Assembly: GCA_028683835.1 (NCBI GenBank)
Contig: JAQUHB010000002.1
Location: 62,001-126,000, forward strand
Source of the DNA: Sulfurimonadaceae bacterium
GTDB lineage: Bacteria > Campylobacterota > Campylobacteria > Campylobacterales > Sulfurimonadaceae
DNA: 64,000 nucleotides
Reading direction: 5' to 3'
This document shows, one piece after another, positions 17,778 to 27,015 of this stretch. How positions within the stretch are numbered: the stretch's first letter is position 1; each line of letters begins with the position of its first letter. The notes under the pieces are model-generated. The model was not told the DNA's origin, made no database searches, and saw only the letters and a program-made list of their open reading frames with translations. Both the position numbers and the translations under genes were made by a program.

Positions 17778-18802
17778 TAATCTATCATCTCTTCGGATTC
17801 ACCCATTTGAACAAGTCCCTGTTCAGATAACTGAGTTACGACTTCAACGATTTTACGTTGTGCATTTTCAACATCTTTCATTTTCACCGCGCCCATAAAC
17901 TGCATCTCTTCCTCAAATGTTTCTCTAGCACGCTGAGACATATTTGCATAAAACTTCTCTTTAAGATCCTCAGGAGAACTTTTAAGGGCAAGCATAAGGT
18001 CTTGTTTATCAGAAGCTTTTAAAATCTCTCTTACTGCATTACCATCAAGTTTGGCAATATCTTCAAACGTAAACATCATCTCTTTAATCGCGCTTGCCAA
18101 TTCTTCATCAATCTGCTCAATAGAAGTAAGGGTCGCTTTAGATGCTTTTGCTCCAAGTCTATTGAAGACATCAGCCACAGCACGCGGCCCACCAACTTCA
18201 ACTTTATAACTCGCAAGAGATTCAAGTTTAGATTCAAGCACTGCACTTACACGCTTAATGACAGATGGAGAAATATCTCCTAATTTTGCCATTCTCATCG
18301 CAACTTCTGCACGAAGATCATCTGAAAAGTATCCAAGTACATCGGCTGCATTTGAGGGATCCATATGCGCTAAAATAAGAGCTATCGTTTGAGGGTGTTC
18401 ATTAATAATAAAGTCAGAGAGTTGTTGTGGTTTAATTTTTGAAAGATAAGCAAAGTTTTGAGAATTTTGCATACTTTTTGAAAGTTTATCTAATACTTTT
18501 TTTGCCTCTTCCGGTCCTAAAGTACGATATAAAAGCTCTCTTGCATACTCCATACCGCCAGATGTGATATATTGGCTTGATTGCACTATCGCGTGAAATT
18601 CTTCTAAGATATTTGTCGCAACTGCTTTGTCAATAGCCCTGTTAGATGCTATATGTTTTGAAATCTCAGTAATTGCGTCAACACTCAAATGGGAAAATAC
18701 ATTGGCTGTAATATCTTCTCCAAGTTGCAATAATAAGATTGCTATCTTCTCAGACATAGACATTTCATCAAACTGTGCTCTTTGGCTTGTAGATAAGTTC
18801 AT
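17777..18802 (-). CDS. fliG: Flagellar motor switch protein FliG
   Basis: FliG forms the rotor ring that interacts with the MotA stator and CheY-controlled FliM. At 341 residues it is the normal length. The N-terminal domain binds the MS ring, the middle domain has the EHPQTIALILAHM signature at 135-147, and the C-terminal domain carries the charged torque helix region (about 255-300). It lies between fliF (five-base gap) and fliH (one-base overlap). The gene is intact and the order fliF-fliG-fliH is the classical one. Confidence 0.98.
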   Translation of the reverse strand: MNLSTSQRAQFDEMSMSEKIAILLLQLGEDITANVFSHLSVDAITEISKHIASNRAIDKAVATNILEEFHAIVQSSQYITSGGMEYARELLYRTLGPEEAKKVLDKLSKSMQNSQNFAYLSKIKPQQLSDFIINEHPQTIALILAHMDPSNAADVLGYFSDDLRAEVAMRMAKLGDISPSVIKRVSAVLESKLESLASYKVEVGGPRAVADVFNRLGAKASKATLTSIEQIDEELASAIKEMMFTFEDIAKLDGNAVREILKASDKQDLMLALKSSPEDLKEKFYANMSQRARETFEEEMQFMGAVKMKDVENAQRKIVEVVTQLSEQGLVQMGESEEMID

Positions 18803-18807
18803 TAGTA

Positions 18808-20535
18808 TTAGCCCTCCACATTTTTTGGTGTATATCCACCTGAAGATTCTTCACTAATCAAACTTTGAATGAGCATTGCTATATCATCAGGATGATCTTC
18901 AGCTAAGGATTTAAGTTTTTCTAAAAGAACATCATATTTGAGTTCATCTTCATTAAAGTTTTGTCCCACACCAAGTTGATCTTCCACTTTTTTACGCATC
19001 TCCTGAACCCTCTCAATAAGGTCATCATCTTCATCATCTTGTATATCCAAGACAGGTCTTTCGATCTCATCTTCTTCTTTAGAAACTTCAAGCATCTTCT
19101 GTGCAAATGGAGAGATAACTTTTTTGTAAAGAACAAAAAGAGCTAGTGCTACAAATATATATTTAAAGAGGTCTGCAAAAGGGGTAATATATTTTGCTAT
19201 AAAACCTGAAAACTTACCTGCACCATCAGCACCAGCCATTGCATCAGTAGAACTTTTAAACTCAAAATTCTTAATGGAAACCTGATCACCGCGTTCCTGA
19301 GAAATCCCTATAGACTGTGAAACAAGCTGATTGATAGAGTCAAGCTGAGTCTGATCAAGCGCTACATATTCCATCTCATCTGTTGGTTTACCATTTTTAT
19401 CCATTTTATGCTGGTATTTTCCATCAACGACAACGGCTGCTGTAATTCTTTTTATACTTGCAAATTGATCTTTTTGTGTCGATACCGTTTTTGATATCTC
19501 ATAATTTGTCGTGCCGGTTGTTTTTTGGTACTTTTCTGTACTTGTTTTATTACCATCCGTCCCTTGAACAGGCCCAATATTACTCACAGTTCCTGGAACA
19601 CCACCATCAGCAACAGGAGTGCTGCCATCACGCTTTTCTTCAGAGGTCTGCTCACTTCTCACGACATTATCAGGATCATATTTTTCAGAAGTTGAACTTT
19701 TTTGTGCAAAATCATATTCAATAGTCACTTTTGCAACAACATGACTATCTCCACCCAAAAATGGAGATAGAACTTCTACAATTTTTTGCTCGCTTTTTTT
19801 CTCTTCTTTGGCTTTATATTTCTGTTCAACGGCCGAAAGTTCCCCAAGTTGTGTCGATTCATCATTATCGCCTAAGATATCACCATTGCCATCAACCAAT
19901 ACAACATTTTCTATACTTAGTTTAGGGACCGCAGAAGCAACAAGATTTTTAATGCCGCGTATCTGTTGAGTAGTAAGAGTTCTTCCCTCTTTAAGTTTAA
20001 CTACTATAGACGCTGTAGGATCAGTTTGTTTTGAAACAAAAAGTGTTTCTTTTGGAAGGGCAAGTGACACACTAGCACCTTCTACGGGATCAAGTGCGGA
20101 GATTGTTCGGGAAAGTTCACCCTCTAAAGCTCGAAGATATTTAACATTTTGATCAAAACTTGTTGCACCGAACTCTTGAGTGTCAAAAAGTTCGAAACCA
20201 ACGCTTTTATTCGAAGGGATTCCCATAGAAGCGATAGATATACGTTGTTTATAGACCATTTCCTTAGGGACTTTAATCGTATTATTTTCACCGACCGTAT
20301 AGGGTATCTTTTCTTTGTCAAGTTGCCCAATCACTTTTGAAGCATCTTCACTACTCAATTTTTCAAATAAAATATCATAGTTCTTATCTTTGATGTCTCC
20401 CTTTGATGTAAAGACAATCAAAAAAACAAGAAATGCAACAATACCAGCAACTGCACTACCAATAATAATACGCTGAGTTTTACTTAGCTTAGTAAAAACT
20501 ATGGCAAGCTGCGAAAAAAGTACCTTAAAATCCAT
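18808..20535 (-). CDS. fliF: Flagellar MS-ring protein FliF
   Basis: A 575-residue inner-membrane protein that builds the MS ring, the base of the flagellum. It has an N-terminal cytosolic stretch, a first membrane helix at about 23-42, and a large periplasmic region of ring-building domains with an inserted Gly/Ser/Thr-rich loop (about 295-345). A second helix lies at about 455-472, followed by an acidic cytosolic tail whose last 45 residues should bind FliG. It starts nine bases after hisC in the same operon. No flagellar sigma-54 or sigma-28 promoter is apparent immediately upstream. Confidence 0.98.
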   Translation of the reverse strand: MDFKVLFSQLAIVFTKLSKTQRIIIGSAVAGIVAFLVFLIVFTSKGDIKDKNYDILFEKLSSEDASKVIGQLDKEKIPYTVGENNTIKVPKEMVYKQRISIASMGIPSNKSVGFELFDTQEFGATSFDQNVKYLRALEGELSRTISALDPVEGASVSLALPKETLFVSKQTDPTASIVVKLKEGRTLTTQQIRGIKNLVASAVPKLSIENVVLVDGNGDILGDNDESTQLGELSAVEQKYKAKEEKKSEQKIVEVLSPFLGGDSHVVAKVTIEYDFAQKSSTSEKYDPDNVVRSEQTSEEKRDGSTPVADGGVPGTVSNIGPVQGTDGNKTSTEKYQKTTGTTNYEISKTVSTQKDQFASIKRITAAVVVDGKYQHKMDKNGKPTDEMEYVALDQTQLDSINQLVSQSIGISQERGDQVSIKNFEFKSSTDAMAGADGAGKFSGFIAKYITPFADLFKYIFVALALFVLYKKVISPFAQKMLEVSKEEDEIERPVLDIQDDEDDDLIERVQEMRKKVEDQLGVGQNFNEDELKYDVLLEKLKSLAEDHPDDIAMLIQSLISEESSGGYTPKNVEG

Positions 20536-20544
20536 ATCTTCCCG

Positions 20545-21639
20545 TTATAATAATTGTGATGTCAATTCAAAAAATCTGTCATTTTGTGAAGGTGTACCTA
20601 TTGTTACACGAATCGCATTGAGACCATATCCGCTTAAATTTCTTACTATCATACCCTTTTTAAGCAGAGAATCAGCTAATAGCGAAGAATTTTGTCCCTC
20701 ATTTAAACACAATGTCACAAAGTTTGTATAACTTTCTATTATTTTAAGCGAATGTGTTCTTGCAAATTCTTCATAACGTTTCATCTCTTTAAAATTATTT
20801 TCTATACTCATCTCTACAAATGCTTCATCGTCGAGTGCCACACTTGCTGCCTCAAGGGAGAGTGTTGTAATATTAAAAGGAGGACGCAGTTTATAAAGTG
20901 CTTCTATAATTGGTTCGGATGCGATACCATAACCAACACGCATGCCACCAAGACCATATGCTTTTGAAAATGTTCCAAGGTAAATGGTGTTATTAAATCC
21001 TTCTAAAACCTCTTTTGGAGTAATCTTTTTGGATTTGTCTTTGCCTATTGCATATTCCATATAAGCACCATCAATAACCACCAAAGTATCATCATCGATT
21101 TTTGCAATAAACTCTTTTAAAGCCTGAGCATCAATCGCATCTCCAGTTGGATTATTTGGAGTACAAATAAAAATAACAGATGGTTTATGTTCTTTATAAA
21201 GCTCATAAAACTCATCCATATTATGCTCTTGTGAAGCAGTTCTGACGATCTTTGCTCCCACTTGCTTTGCATAGATCTCATACATCGCGAAAGTCACGCT
21301 ATTCATGAGTACTGTTGCATTTTCCACAGCTTTTGCATGAATTAAAAATTCAATAACTTGATCACTTCCTGAACCAATAATAATATTTTTAGTCTCGATA
21401 TCATATTTTTTTGCAAGCGCATTTTTAAGCTTTAGCATTGAATCATCAGGATACAAAGCCATGTTTTTTACAATGCTAGAAACAGCGTCTTGCACTTTTT
21501 GCGAACATCCAAAAGGATTTTCATTGCTTGCAAGCTTTACGATATCTTTTGGATCGATTCCAAATTCTCTTACTACAAGTTCTATCGGTTTACCCGCTTC
21601 ATAACTTTTTATATCTGCTAAGTGTTTATTAAATTCCAT
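20545..21639 (-). CDS. hisC: Histidinol-phosphate aminotransferase
   Basis: A fold-type I PLP enzyme that transaminates imidazole-acetol phosphate in histidine synthesis. The 364 residues include LASNENPFG at 36-44, the TPNNPTG block at 160-166, cofactor contact IDGAYMEY at 189-196 and the Schiff-base lysine Lys226 in [16 protein letters not shown]. Because it follows pheA (11-base overlap), it may also act on aromatic keto acids, as some bacterial HisC enzymes do; that is inferred from context. In C. jejuni the same gene lies between pheA and fliF (Cj0317, recalled). Confidence 0.96.
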   Translation of the reverse strand: MEFNKHLADIKSYEAGKPIELVVREFGIDPKDIVKLASNENPFGCSQKVQDAVSSIVKNMALYPDDSMLKLKNALAKKYDIETKNIIIGSGSDQVIEFLIHAKAVENATVLMNSVTFAMYEIYAKQVGAKIVRTASQEHNMDEFYELYKEHKPSVIFICTPNNPTGDAIDAQALKEFIAKIDDDTLVVIDGAYMEYAIGKDKSKKITPKEVLEGFNNTIYLGTFSKAYGLGGMRVGYGIASEPIIEALYKLRPPFNITTLSLEAASVALDDEAFVEMSIENNFKEMKRYEEFARTHSLKIIESYTNFVTLCLNEGQNSSLLADSLLKKGMIVRNLSGYGLNAIRVTIGTPSQNDRFFELTSQLL

Positions 21640-22717
21640 ATTTTTCCTTTACATAACTTCCAAGCCAAGTGACCTCTTTGGGGTGCTTTGCTATTACTCT
21701 TTGAACGGCTTCATCATCTATATGTCCAAAGAAATCGATAAAAAACCAATATCCCATCTTGCCCTTTTCTTTTGAAGGGCGTGATTCGATTTTTGAAAGA
21801 TTGATCTTCTCATCATTAAAATCTTGTAAAAAGTTTACAAGTGCGCCAGCTTTAAGCGGATCTTTTAATTTTACTAAAACAGATGTTTTATCATCCTTAC
21901 TGATAGCATTTTTAAAATCACTCAAGATGACAAATCTTGTTGTATTATCTATAGTATCTTCTACGTTTTCAAACATCGTGGGTACACCATATAGTTTTGC
22001 GGCAATATGACTACAAATGGCTGCAGATTCTGAGTCAGCCGCGGCTAAAATCGCTGCTTTTGCAGTTGATTCTACGGGAATTTGCTCAATATTGATGAGT
22101 TCATGTTCTTGTAAAAACTCTCGACACTGACCAAAACCCTTATCTTTTGAATAGATACGTTTGATATCTTTAAGCTCTCTTGCTTTTGAAGCAAATGCCA
22201 TATGAATGGGCATATAAAGTTCTGAGACAATTTTAAGTGAAGATTTTGCAAGCAGATCAAGTGTCTCTCCCACAACTCCATCTCGAGAGTTTTCTATAGG
22301 AACAACGCCAAACTTTGCTCGTCCAGCCTCTATCGTTTTAAAAACGGTTTGTATAGAACTCAGAGAAAGATAAGAACTCATCGCTCCAAAACGACTTTCA
22401 GCAGCTTGATGTGTAAAGCTTCCTTCTGGCCCAAGATAGGCTATGCGCTCGGGGAGTTCAAGATTACGGGCAACAGCAAATATTTCAAGATAAATTGCTT
22501 CAATTGCAGAGTCATTTAAAAGCCCATTTTCTTTTATATTCTTGTTACTTAACCGTTTTACGATCGCTTTTTCACGTTCAGGTCTGTAGATCGCGCCACC
22601 TGTCTCATTTTTGATTTCACCAACACGTACCACCACTTTCATACGGTTATTTAAAAGCTCTAAAATCTGATCATCAATAGCGTCAATTCTTGTTCTGCAT
22701 TCTTCTAATGTTTTCAT
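21629..22717 (-). CDS. pheA: Bifunctional chorismate mutase / prephenate dehydratase
   Basis: It converts chorismate to prephenate and then phenylpyruvate, committing carbon to phenylalanine. In 362 residues there is an AroQ-type chorismate mutase domain (1-90, with [17 protein letters not shown] at 8-24). A prephenate dehydratase domain (about 92-270) starts [10 protein letters not shown] and contains the catalytic TTRF motif. A C-terminal ACT domain (about 275-355) has the [16 protein letters not shown] effector-binding segment, so feedback inhibition by phenylalanine is expected. It overlaps the HAD gene by four bases upstream and hisC by 11 bases downstream. Confidence 0.97.
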   Translation of the reverse strand: MKTLEECRTRIDAIDDQILELLNNRMKVVVRVGEIKNETGGAIYRPEREKAIVKRLSNKNIKENGLLNDSAIEAIYLEIFAVARNLELPERIAYLGPEGSFTHQAAESRFGAMSSYLSLSSIQTVFKTIEAGRAKFGVVPIENSRDGVVGETLDLLAKSSLKIVSELYMPIHMAFASKARELKDIKRIYSKDKGFGQCREFLQEHELINIEQIPVESTAKAAILAAADSESAAICSHIAAKLYGVPTMFENVEDTIDNTTRFVILSDFKNAISKDDKTSVLVKLKDPLKAGALVNFLQDFNDEKINLSKIESRPSKEKGKMGYWFFIDFFGHIDDEAVQRVIAKHPKEVTWLGSYVKEKYGI

Positions 22718-23517
22718 AATTTCTCCATCACTTCTTGCATATCAGAAAATACTTCATCTGGTTTTTCCTCATCTTTTAAAAAGGGGATAATTTCAGAAGC
22801 TTTTTTGTACTTTCCACTTAACACAAATACAGTTTTCATACCAAAGATTGCAGCACCCGTAAGATCACCTTTGACATCATCACTTATAATTGTAATATCC
22901 TCAAAAGCTATCTTTGCATCCTGCTCCTGAATTTTATGCAGTGCTTCTTTATAAAAATTATCACTCGGTTTTCCAACTACTTCATATGACGTTGAAGTTG
23001 CAAATGAAAGCATTTTCAGTATCGCTCCCACTCCCGGATATCTTTTTTTATTTTTTGCATAAATCGTCGTCTCATGCATTCCAACAAGTTTTGCACCGCT
23101 AAGCAAAAAGTCAATTATCTGTGCATACTCTTCAGAATTATAATCATTTTTTATCGATACCAAAACAGTTTTTGGATGTTCATAATCCAAAAAGTACCCC
23201 ATACCAATAAGCACATCTAAAAACTCTTTCGTTCCATAAGCCGCCAAACCTTCACTTTTGTCTAACTTACTTTCTAAGAGCATCAAGGGATCAAGATAAT
23301 GCTCATTTTTAATATTTAATCCGATGCTATGAAGATAATTTAAAAACTCATCACTTGAATGCTTTGTATTGTTCGTGATCACCATATAAGGAATATTTTG
23401 AATATTTAAACTCTCTATAAACTCTTTACTTCCACGAATAGGCAATCTATTATCATCACAGATCAAAGTTCCCTGAACATCAATAAAATAGGCTTTTTGC
23501 ATCTTAATAGCATTCAT
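22714..23517 (-). CDS. HAD-IIA (NagD-like) family protein with altered catalytic motif
   Basis: A 267-residue cytosolic HAD-superfamily protein. Motif II is TNN at 48-50, the motif III lysine is Lys183 in VGKPSDNF, and the motif IV acids are in ISDDVKGD (212-218). A C2-type cap domain lies between motifs II and III, as in NagD and phosphoglycolate phosphatases. Motif I, however, reads DVQGT at 13-17. The nucleophile Asp13 is kept but the second aspartate, the general acid/base of phosphatases, is Gln15. The protein may therefore have weak or changed activity. It sits between lysA (two-base gap) and pheA (four-base overlap), where C. jejuni also has a HAD gene (Cj0315, recalled). An alternative start is Met6. 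Confidence 0.88.
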   Translation of the reverse strand: MNAIKMQKAYFIDVQGTLICDDNRLPIRGSKEFIESLNIQNIPYMVITNNTKHSSDEFLNYLHSIGLNIKNEHYLDPLMLLESKLDKSEGLAAYGTKEFLDVLIGMGYFLDYEHPKTVLVSIKNDYNSEEYAQIIDFLLSGAKLVGMHETTIYAKNKKRYPGVGAILKMLSFATSTSYEVVGKPSDNFYKEALHKIQEQDAKIAFEDITIISDDVKGDLTGAAIFGMKTVFVLSGKYKKASEIIPFLKDEEKPDEVFSDMQEVMEKL

Positions 23518-23519
23518 TT

Positions 23520-24737
23520 TTATTCATTATTTTCTTGTAAAAAATCTTTTTCTAAGGCGATAATATCTTCAAAAGTTTCACGCTGACGAATCATTCTATC
23601 CACACCATTTTCAATTGCTATTTCAGCGCTGCGCCCGCGAGTATTATAGTTGCTTCCCATACCAAAGCCGTATGATCCTGCACTATGTACGATTAAGAGA
23701 TCATTATGTGCAAGAGCAGGAAGCTCATAATCTTTTGCAAAAAAGTCTCCGCTTTCACAAACAGGACCTACGATGTCAGCTTTTGTTCTCTCACCTTCTT
23801 GTTTTAGAGCTTCTATTTTATGATACGCATTGTAAAGACTTGGACGAATTAGATCGTTCATCGCGCCATCTACGATAATAAAACGCTTATCTTTATTTGT
23901 CTTTTCATATAAAACACGAGTTAAAAAATAACCTGCATTGGCCGTAAGATAACGTCCCGGCTCACACACTATTGTCAAATCCAATCCTGTCAAAGTCGAA
24001 AGAATAGCTTGTGCGTAATCATATGGGGTTATGGTTATTTCATCTTTGTAAACAACACCTAATCCGCCGCCGATATCGAAGAATTTGAGATCAACATCGA
24101 TTACATGTAAGGAACGTACAAGGTCTGCAACGATGATCGCAGACTCACGAATAGGCTCTAATTCTGTAAGTTGAGAACCAATATGAAAATGGATCCCGAC
24201 AGGATCAAGATGAGAAGAATTTTTTGCAAAAATATACATCCGTTTTGCACTATCGATATCGACACCAAATTTATTTGCACTCAAACCCGTTGAGATATAA
24301 GGATGTGTTTTGGGATCGATATTTGGATTTACACGTACACTGATACGGCAAACTTTATCCAATTTTTTGGCGATTAGATCGATACGTTCAAGCTCTGCAA
24401 TACTTTCTGCATTGATATATAAGATATCATGTTCTATCGCTTCTTGTATCTCATCATCTTGCTTTCCAACACCACTAAAAAGAATTTTATATGGAGGAAT
24501 TCCAGCCATCAAAGCACGTCTTACTTCGCCAATAGAAACACAATCCGCGCCACTTCCAAGACGAGCAAAATTTTGAACAACGCTGAGATTTGAGTTTGCT
24601 TTTACAGCGTAAGAGAGAAGAGATTTTCTTCCTCTAAAAGCTTCTTTTAATGCGTTATACTGCTCTTTCATATAATCAAAATCATATACATAAAGGGGAG
24701 TTTTATATTTCTCTGCTAATTCTTGAAAATTTATCAC
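23520..24737 (-). CDS. lysA: Diaminopimelate decarboxylase
   Basis: A PLP enzyme of the alanine-racemase fold that decarboxylates meso-diaminopimelate to lysine. It is 405 residues from a GTG start at 24737 with AGGA eight bases before. Lys46 in SYAVKANSN is the PLP lysine; a glycine-rich phosphate-binding segment (FFDIGGGLG), the HIGSQ motif and CESGD near the C-terminus are all present. The TTACATGTAA copy at 24101-24110 falls within it. It is followed by the HAD gene and preceded by a 58-base gap after the Lpt permease gene. Confidence 0.98.
   Translation of the reverse strand: MINFQELAEKYKTPLYVYDFDYMKEQYNALKEAFRGRKSLLSYAVKANSNLSVVQNFARLGSGADCVSIGEVRRALMAGIPPYKILFSGVGKQDDEIQEAIEHDILYINAESIAELERIDLIAKKLDKVCRISVRVNPNIDPKTHPYISTGLSANKFGVDIDSAKRMYIFAKNSSHLDPVGIHFHIGSQLTELEPIRESAIIVADLVRSLHVIDVDLKFFDIGGGLGVVYKDEITITPYDYAQAILSTLTGLDLTIVCEPGRYLTANAGYFLTRVLYEKTNKDKRFIIVDGAMNDLIRPSLYNAYHKIEALKQEGERTKADIVGPVCESGDFFAKDYELPALAHNDLLIVHSAGSYGFGMGSNYNTRGRSAEIAIENGVDRMIRQRETFEDIIALEKDFLQENNE
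24101..24110. repeat. TTACATGTAA iterated palindrome, copy 3 (in lysA)
   Basis: An exact copy, read as Leu-His-Val in the gene. Confidence 0.7.
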
Positions 24738-24795
24738 TAAAATTCCTATTTTTTTTTGATTTTATCCAAAATTTGCTTAAGAGCATCTCTTTGAT

Positions 24796-25860
24796 TTATC
24801 GGATATTAAAACGTTTGTACTGAATCGCAGAGAGAATTAAAAGTATAAAAACGGGTAAAACAATGCCTACTTCACTTGAGACACTTTTATTGTTTGCGTA
24901 CTCGATCATCATAAAAATGAGTCCCCAAATAACAAGAGTAGATAAAATAGCAGCAAAACTAAAGAGCGAAACATTTAAAAACCTTCCACTTGTAGGGACA
25001 AAGAAAAATATAATAACTATAAGTGCAGGAACAAAAAACGGATAGATAAATATCTTGTAAAGTGAACTTTTTATTTGAGAAGTATTGATCTTCTGATGTT
25101 GAAAAAGATAGAGGGCATCTACTGCATCTCCGATAGTAAAATTCACTTTCCCCTCATAAACTTGATCCAAAATCTTTGGTTTAAAATCATGTAGCATTGC
25201 AAGATCTGGCGCATCGAACATCTCTATGCCATTTTTTTTAGGACCAACAATACTTGGTTTTTTAATAATATGCGCATTTTTCAAGTGCCAGTCACCATCC
25301 CGGTACGAAGCTTCTGTTGAACTTATCATCTCTTTTAAATGACCACTTTCAACAGAAAAGACCCTTACATCGGTCGCTTTTTTTTGTAAAGGAGAAAGTT
25401 GTCCAAAATAGATATACTTATCCTCGTATGTAAAAAAAAGATCACGTGTAGGATTCAAATACTGCTGTGTTTTTCGAATATTGTTTGCAAACTCATCCGC
25501 TCTTGCAAAGTTTGTTGCATGTGCTGATATAAATAAAAGAATAATCAAGGTGGAAACGTAAATAAAAGGTTTTAAGACATCTGTTCTTGAATATCCAAGT
25601 GAATAAAATGAAACAAGGGCATTACTTCTTATAAGATAAATTTTTGTAGATATCATCGCAAAAACAAGAGCCAGGGGAAGTAACATATCGATGGCAAAAA
25701 ATACTCTATAAACAAGATAGATCAAAAGTATATTTGCTGATTTTGGAAGATCATTGACATTTTGAAGATAATCAAATCCGACCATAAACATGATGAGTGC
25801 AATCAAGATAATAAAAAAATATTTCAGATAATGAAAAGATATATATTTAAATGCCAGCAT
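24796..25860 (-). CDS. LptF/LptG-type permease of the lipopolysaccharide exporter
   Basis: A 354-residue inner-membrane protein of the YjgP/YjgQ family. LptF and LptG form the membrane part of the LptB2FG ATPase that pulls lipopolysaccharide out of the inner membrane. Three helices lie in the first 120 residues and three in the last 100, flanking a periplasmic beta-jellyroll domain (about 130-260), which is the standard layout. Whether it is LptF or LptG cannot be settled without the other copy. It lies 12 bases after pth, matching C. jejuni (Cj0313, recalled). Confidence 0.88.
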   Translation of the reverse strand: MLAFKYISFHYLKYFFIILIALIMFMVGFDYLQNVNDLPKSANILLIYLVYRVFFAIDMLLPLALVFAMISTKIYLIRSNALVSFYSLGYSRTDVLKPFIYVSTLIILLFISAHATNFARADEFANNIRKTQQYLNPTRDLFFTYEDKYIYFGQLSPLQKKATDVRVFSVESGHLKEMISSTEASYRDGDWHLKNAHIIKKPSIVGPKKNGIEMFDAPDLAMLHDFKPKILDQVYEGKVNFTIGDAVDALYLFQHQKINTSQIKSSLYKIFIYPFFVPALIVIIFFFVPTSGRFLNVSLFSFAAILSTLVIWGLIFMMIEYANNKSVSSEVGIVLPVFILLILSAIQYKRFNIR

Positions 25861-25872
25861 AGGGAAGTGTAC

Positions 25873-26421
25873 CTAAATCTGTTTTATAGAATATTGTGAA
25901 GAGACATCATCAAAACTCATCGTTTGAAGTTTTTCAATTGCGTCTGCGGCAATGGAGATCCATTTGTCTAAATGCTGTTTTTCATCCTCTGAAAATGAGG
26001 TTAAAACAAAGGAAGAAACTTCACCTTTGTGGATTGGTTTTCCAATTCCCATTCTCACTCTTGCATACTCTTTAGATATTGCTTCATCAGTCGATTTAAG
26101 CCCATTATGACCACCGTGTCCACCAGCAAATTTAAAACGAAGTGCCCCAAAAGGAAGATCCAAATCATCATGGATCACTAAAACTTTATCAATTTTATAA
26201 AAATTTTTCACAGCTAAAATAGAACGACCTGAGAGATTCATAAAAGTCATAGGTTTAAGAAGATAATTATCTTTGGATTTGAAAAGTTCACCTTCAAACG
26301 AGGCTTTTGAGATAGGTGTTGCAGAAGTTCTTTTGACTAATTCGTCTATAACCATAAAACCAATATTATGGCGTGTAGAGGCATATGCCGAACCTGGGTT
26401 TCCAAGTCCGACGATAAGCAT
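25873..26421 (-). CDS. pth: Peptidyl-tRNA hydrolase
   Basis: It releases tRNA from peptidyl-tRNA dropped by stalled ribosomes and is essential in most bacteria. The 182 residues contain the N-terminal VGLGNPGSAYASTRHNIGF block with Asn8 and the catalytic His18, and IHDDLDLPFG with the catalytic aspartate near 85. GGHGGHNGL closes the active site. It starts two bases after rplY and is followed by the Lpt permease gene. The rplY-pth pair is widespread in bacteria. Confidence 0.97.
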   Translation of the reverse strand: MLIVGLGNPGSAYASTRHNIGFMVIDELVKRTSATPISKASFEGELFKSKDNYLLKPMTFMNLSGRSILAVKNFYKIDKVLVIHDDLDLPFGALRFKFAGGHGGHNGLKSTDEAISKEYARVRMGIGKPIHKGEVSSFVLTSFSEDEKQHLDKWISIAADAIEKLQTMSFDDVSSQYSIKQI

Positions 26422-26423
26422 GA

Positions 26424-26960
26424 TTATTTCGCTTTAATAACAGATACTACAGCAACACGATCAGAGTCTGTAAAAGTTACGTTTGCAATTGGATCAAGGT
26501 CACGAATCATTTTAGAATCGCCGACATCCATTTTAGTAACATCTACTACGATTGCTTTTGGAAGATCTTCAATAGCAGCTTTAACACGTAAACGTCTTTT
26601 TGAGATATTTACCATACCTTTATTTTTCAAACCAAGAGCAGTACCTGTAGTAGTTACAGGGATAAAATAATGAGCTTTTACGCCCGCTTGAGCGATCATA
26701 AGATCAACATGTAATAATTCACCAGTTACCGGGTGAGATTCGTATGATTGAACAACAACATTCATCTCATTTCCAGCTACATTTACCGGGAACGCGATAG
26801 TCTCTTTGTTGCGAACAGTACGGATATACTCATTTTGTTTAAATGCAGCATGGATATTTTCTAATCCTCTTCCGTAAATGTTTGCAATTAGATATCCATC
26901 ACGACGCAACGCATTTGTACCACGTTTACCGATACTCTCTCTAATTATGCCTTCTAACAT
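26424..26960 (-). CDS. rplY: Large-subunit ribosomal protein bL25 (CTC form)
   Basis: It binds 5S rRNA in the large ribosomal subunit. At 178 residues it is the long Ctc-type form, with the N-terminal RNA-binding L25 domain (about 1-90, with NALRRDGYLIANIYG) and a C-terminal beta domain. It is the first gene of the long leftward run down to 11211. AAGG precedes the ATG, and a TATAAT box lies at 26996-26991. Confidence 0.96.
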   Translation of the reverse strand: MLEGIIRESIGKRGTNALRRDGYLIANIYGRGLENIHAAFKQNEYIRTVRNKETIAFPVNVAGNEMNVVVQSYESHPVTGELLHVDLMIAQAGVKAHYFIPVTTTGTALGLKNKGMVNISKRRLRVKAAIEDLPKAIVVDVTKMDVGDSKMIRDLDPIANVTFTDSDRVAVVSVIKAK

Positions 26961-26990
26961 ACTAAATCCTTAATTTTAAAAATGGATGGA

Positions 26991-26996
26991 ATTATA
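26991..26996 (-). promoter_or_regulatory. -10 box of the rplY operon
   Basis: TATAAT on the minus strand, 30 bases before the rplY ATG; no clear -35. It is the most obvious promoter for the genes rplY to dxs and perhaps beyond. Confidence 0.5.
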
Positions 26997-27015
26997 CCTA
27001 AAATAATCAAAGAAA

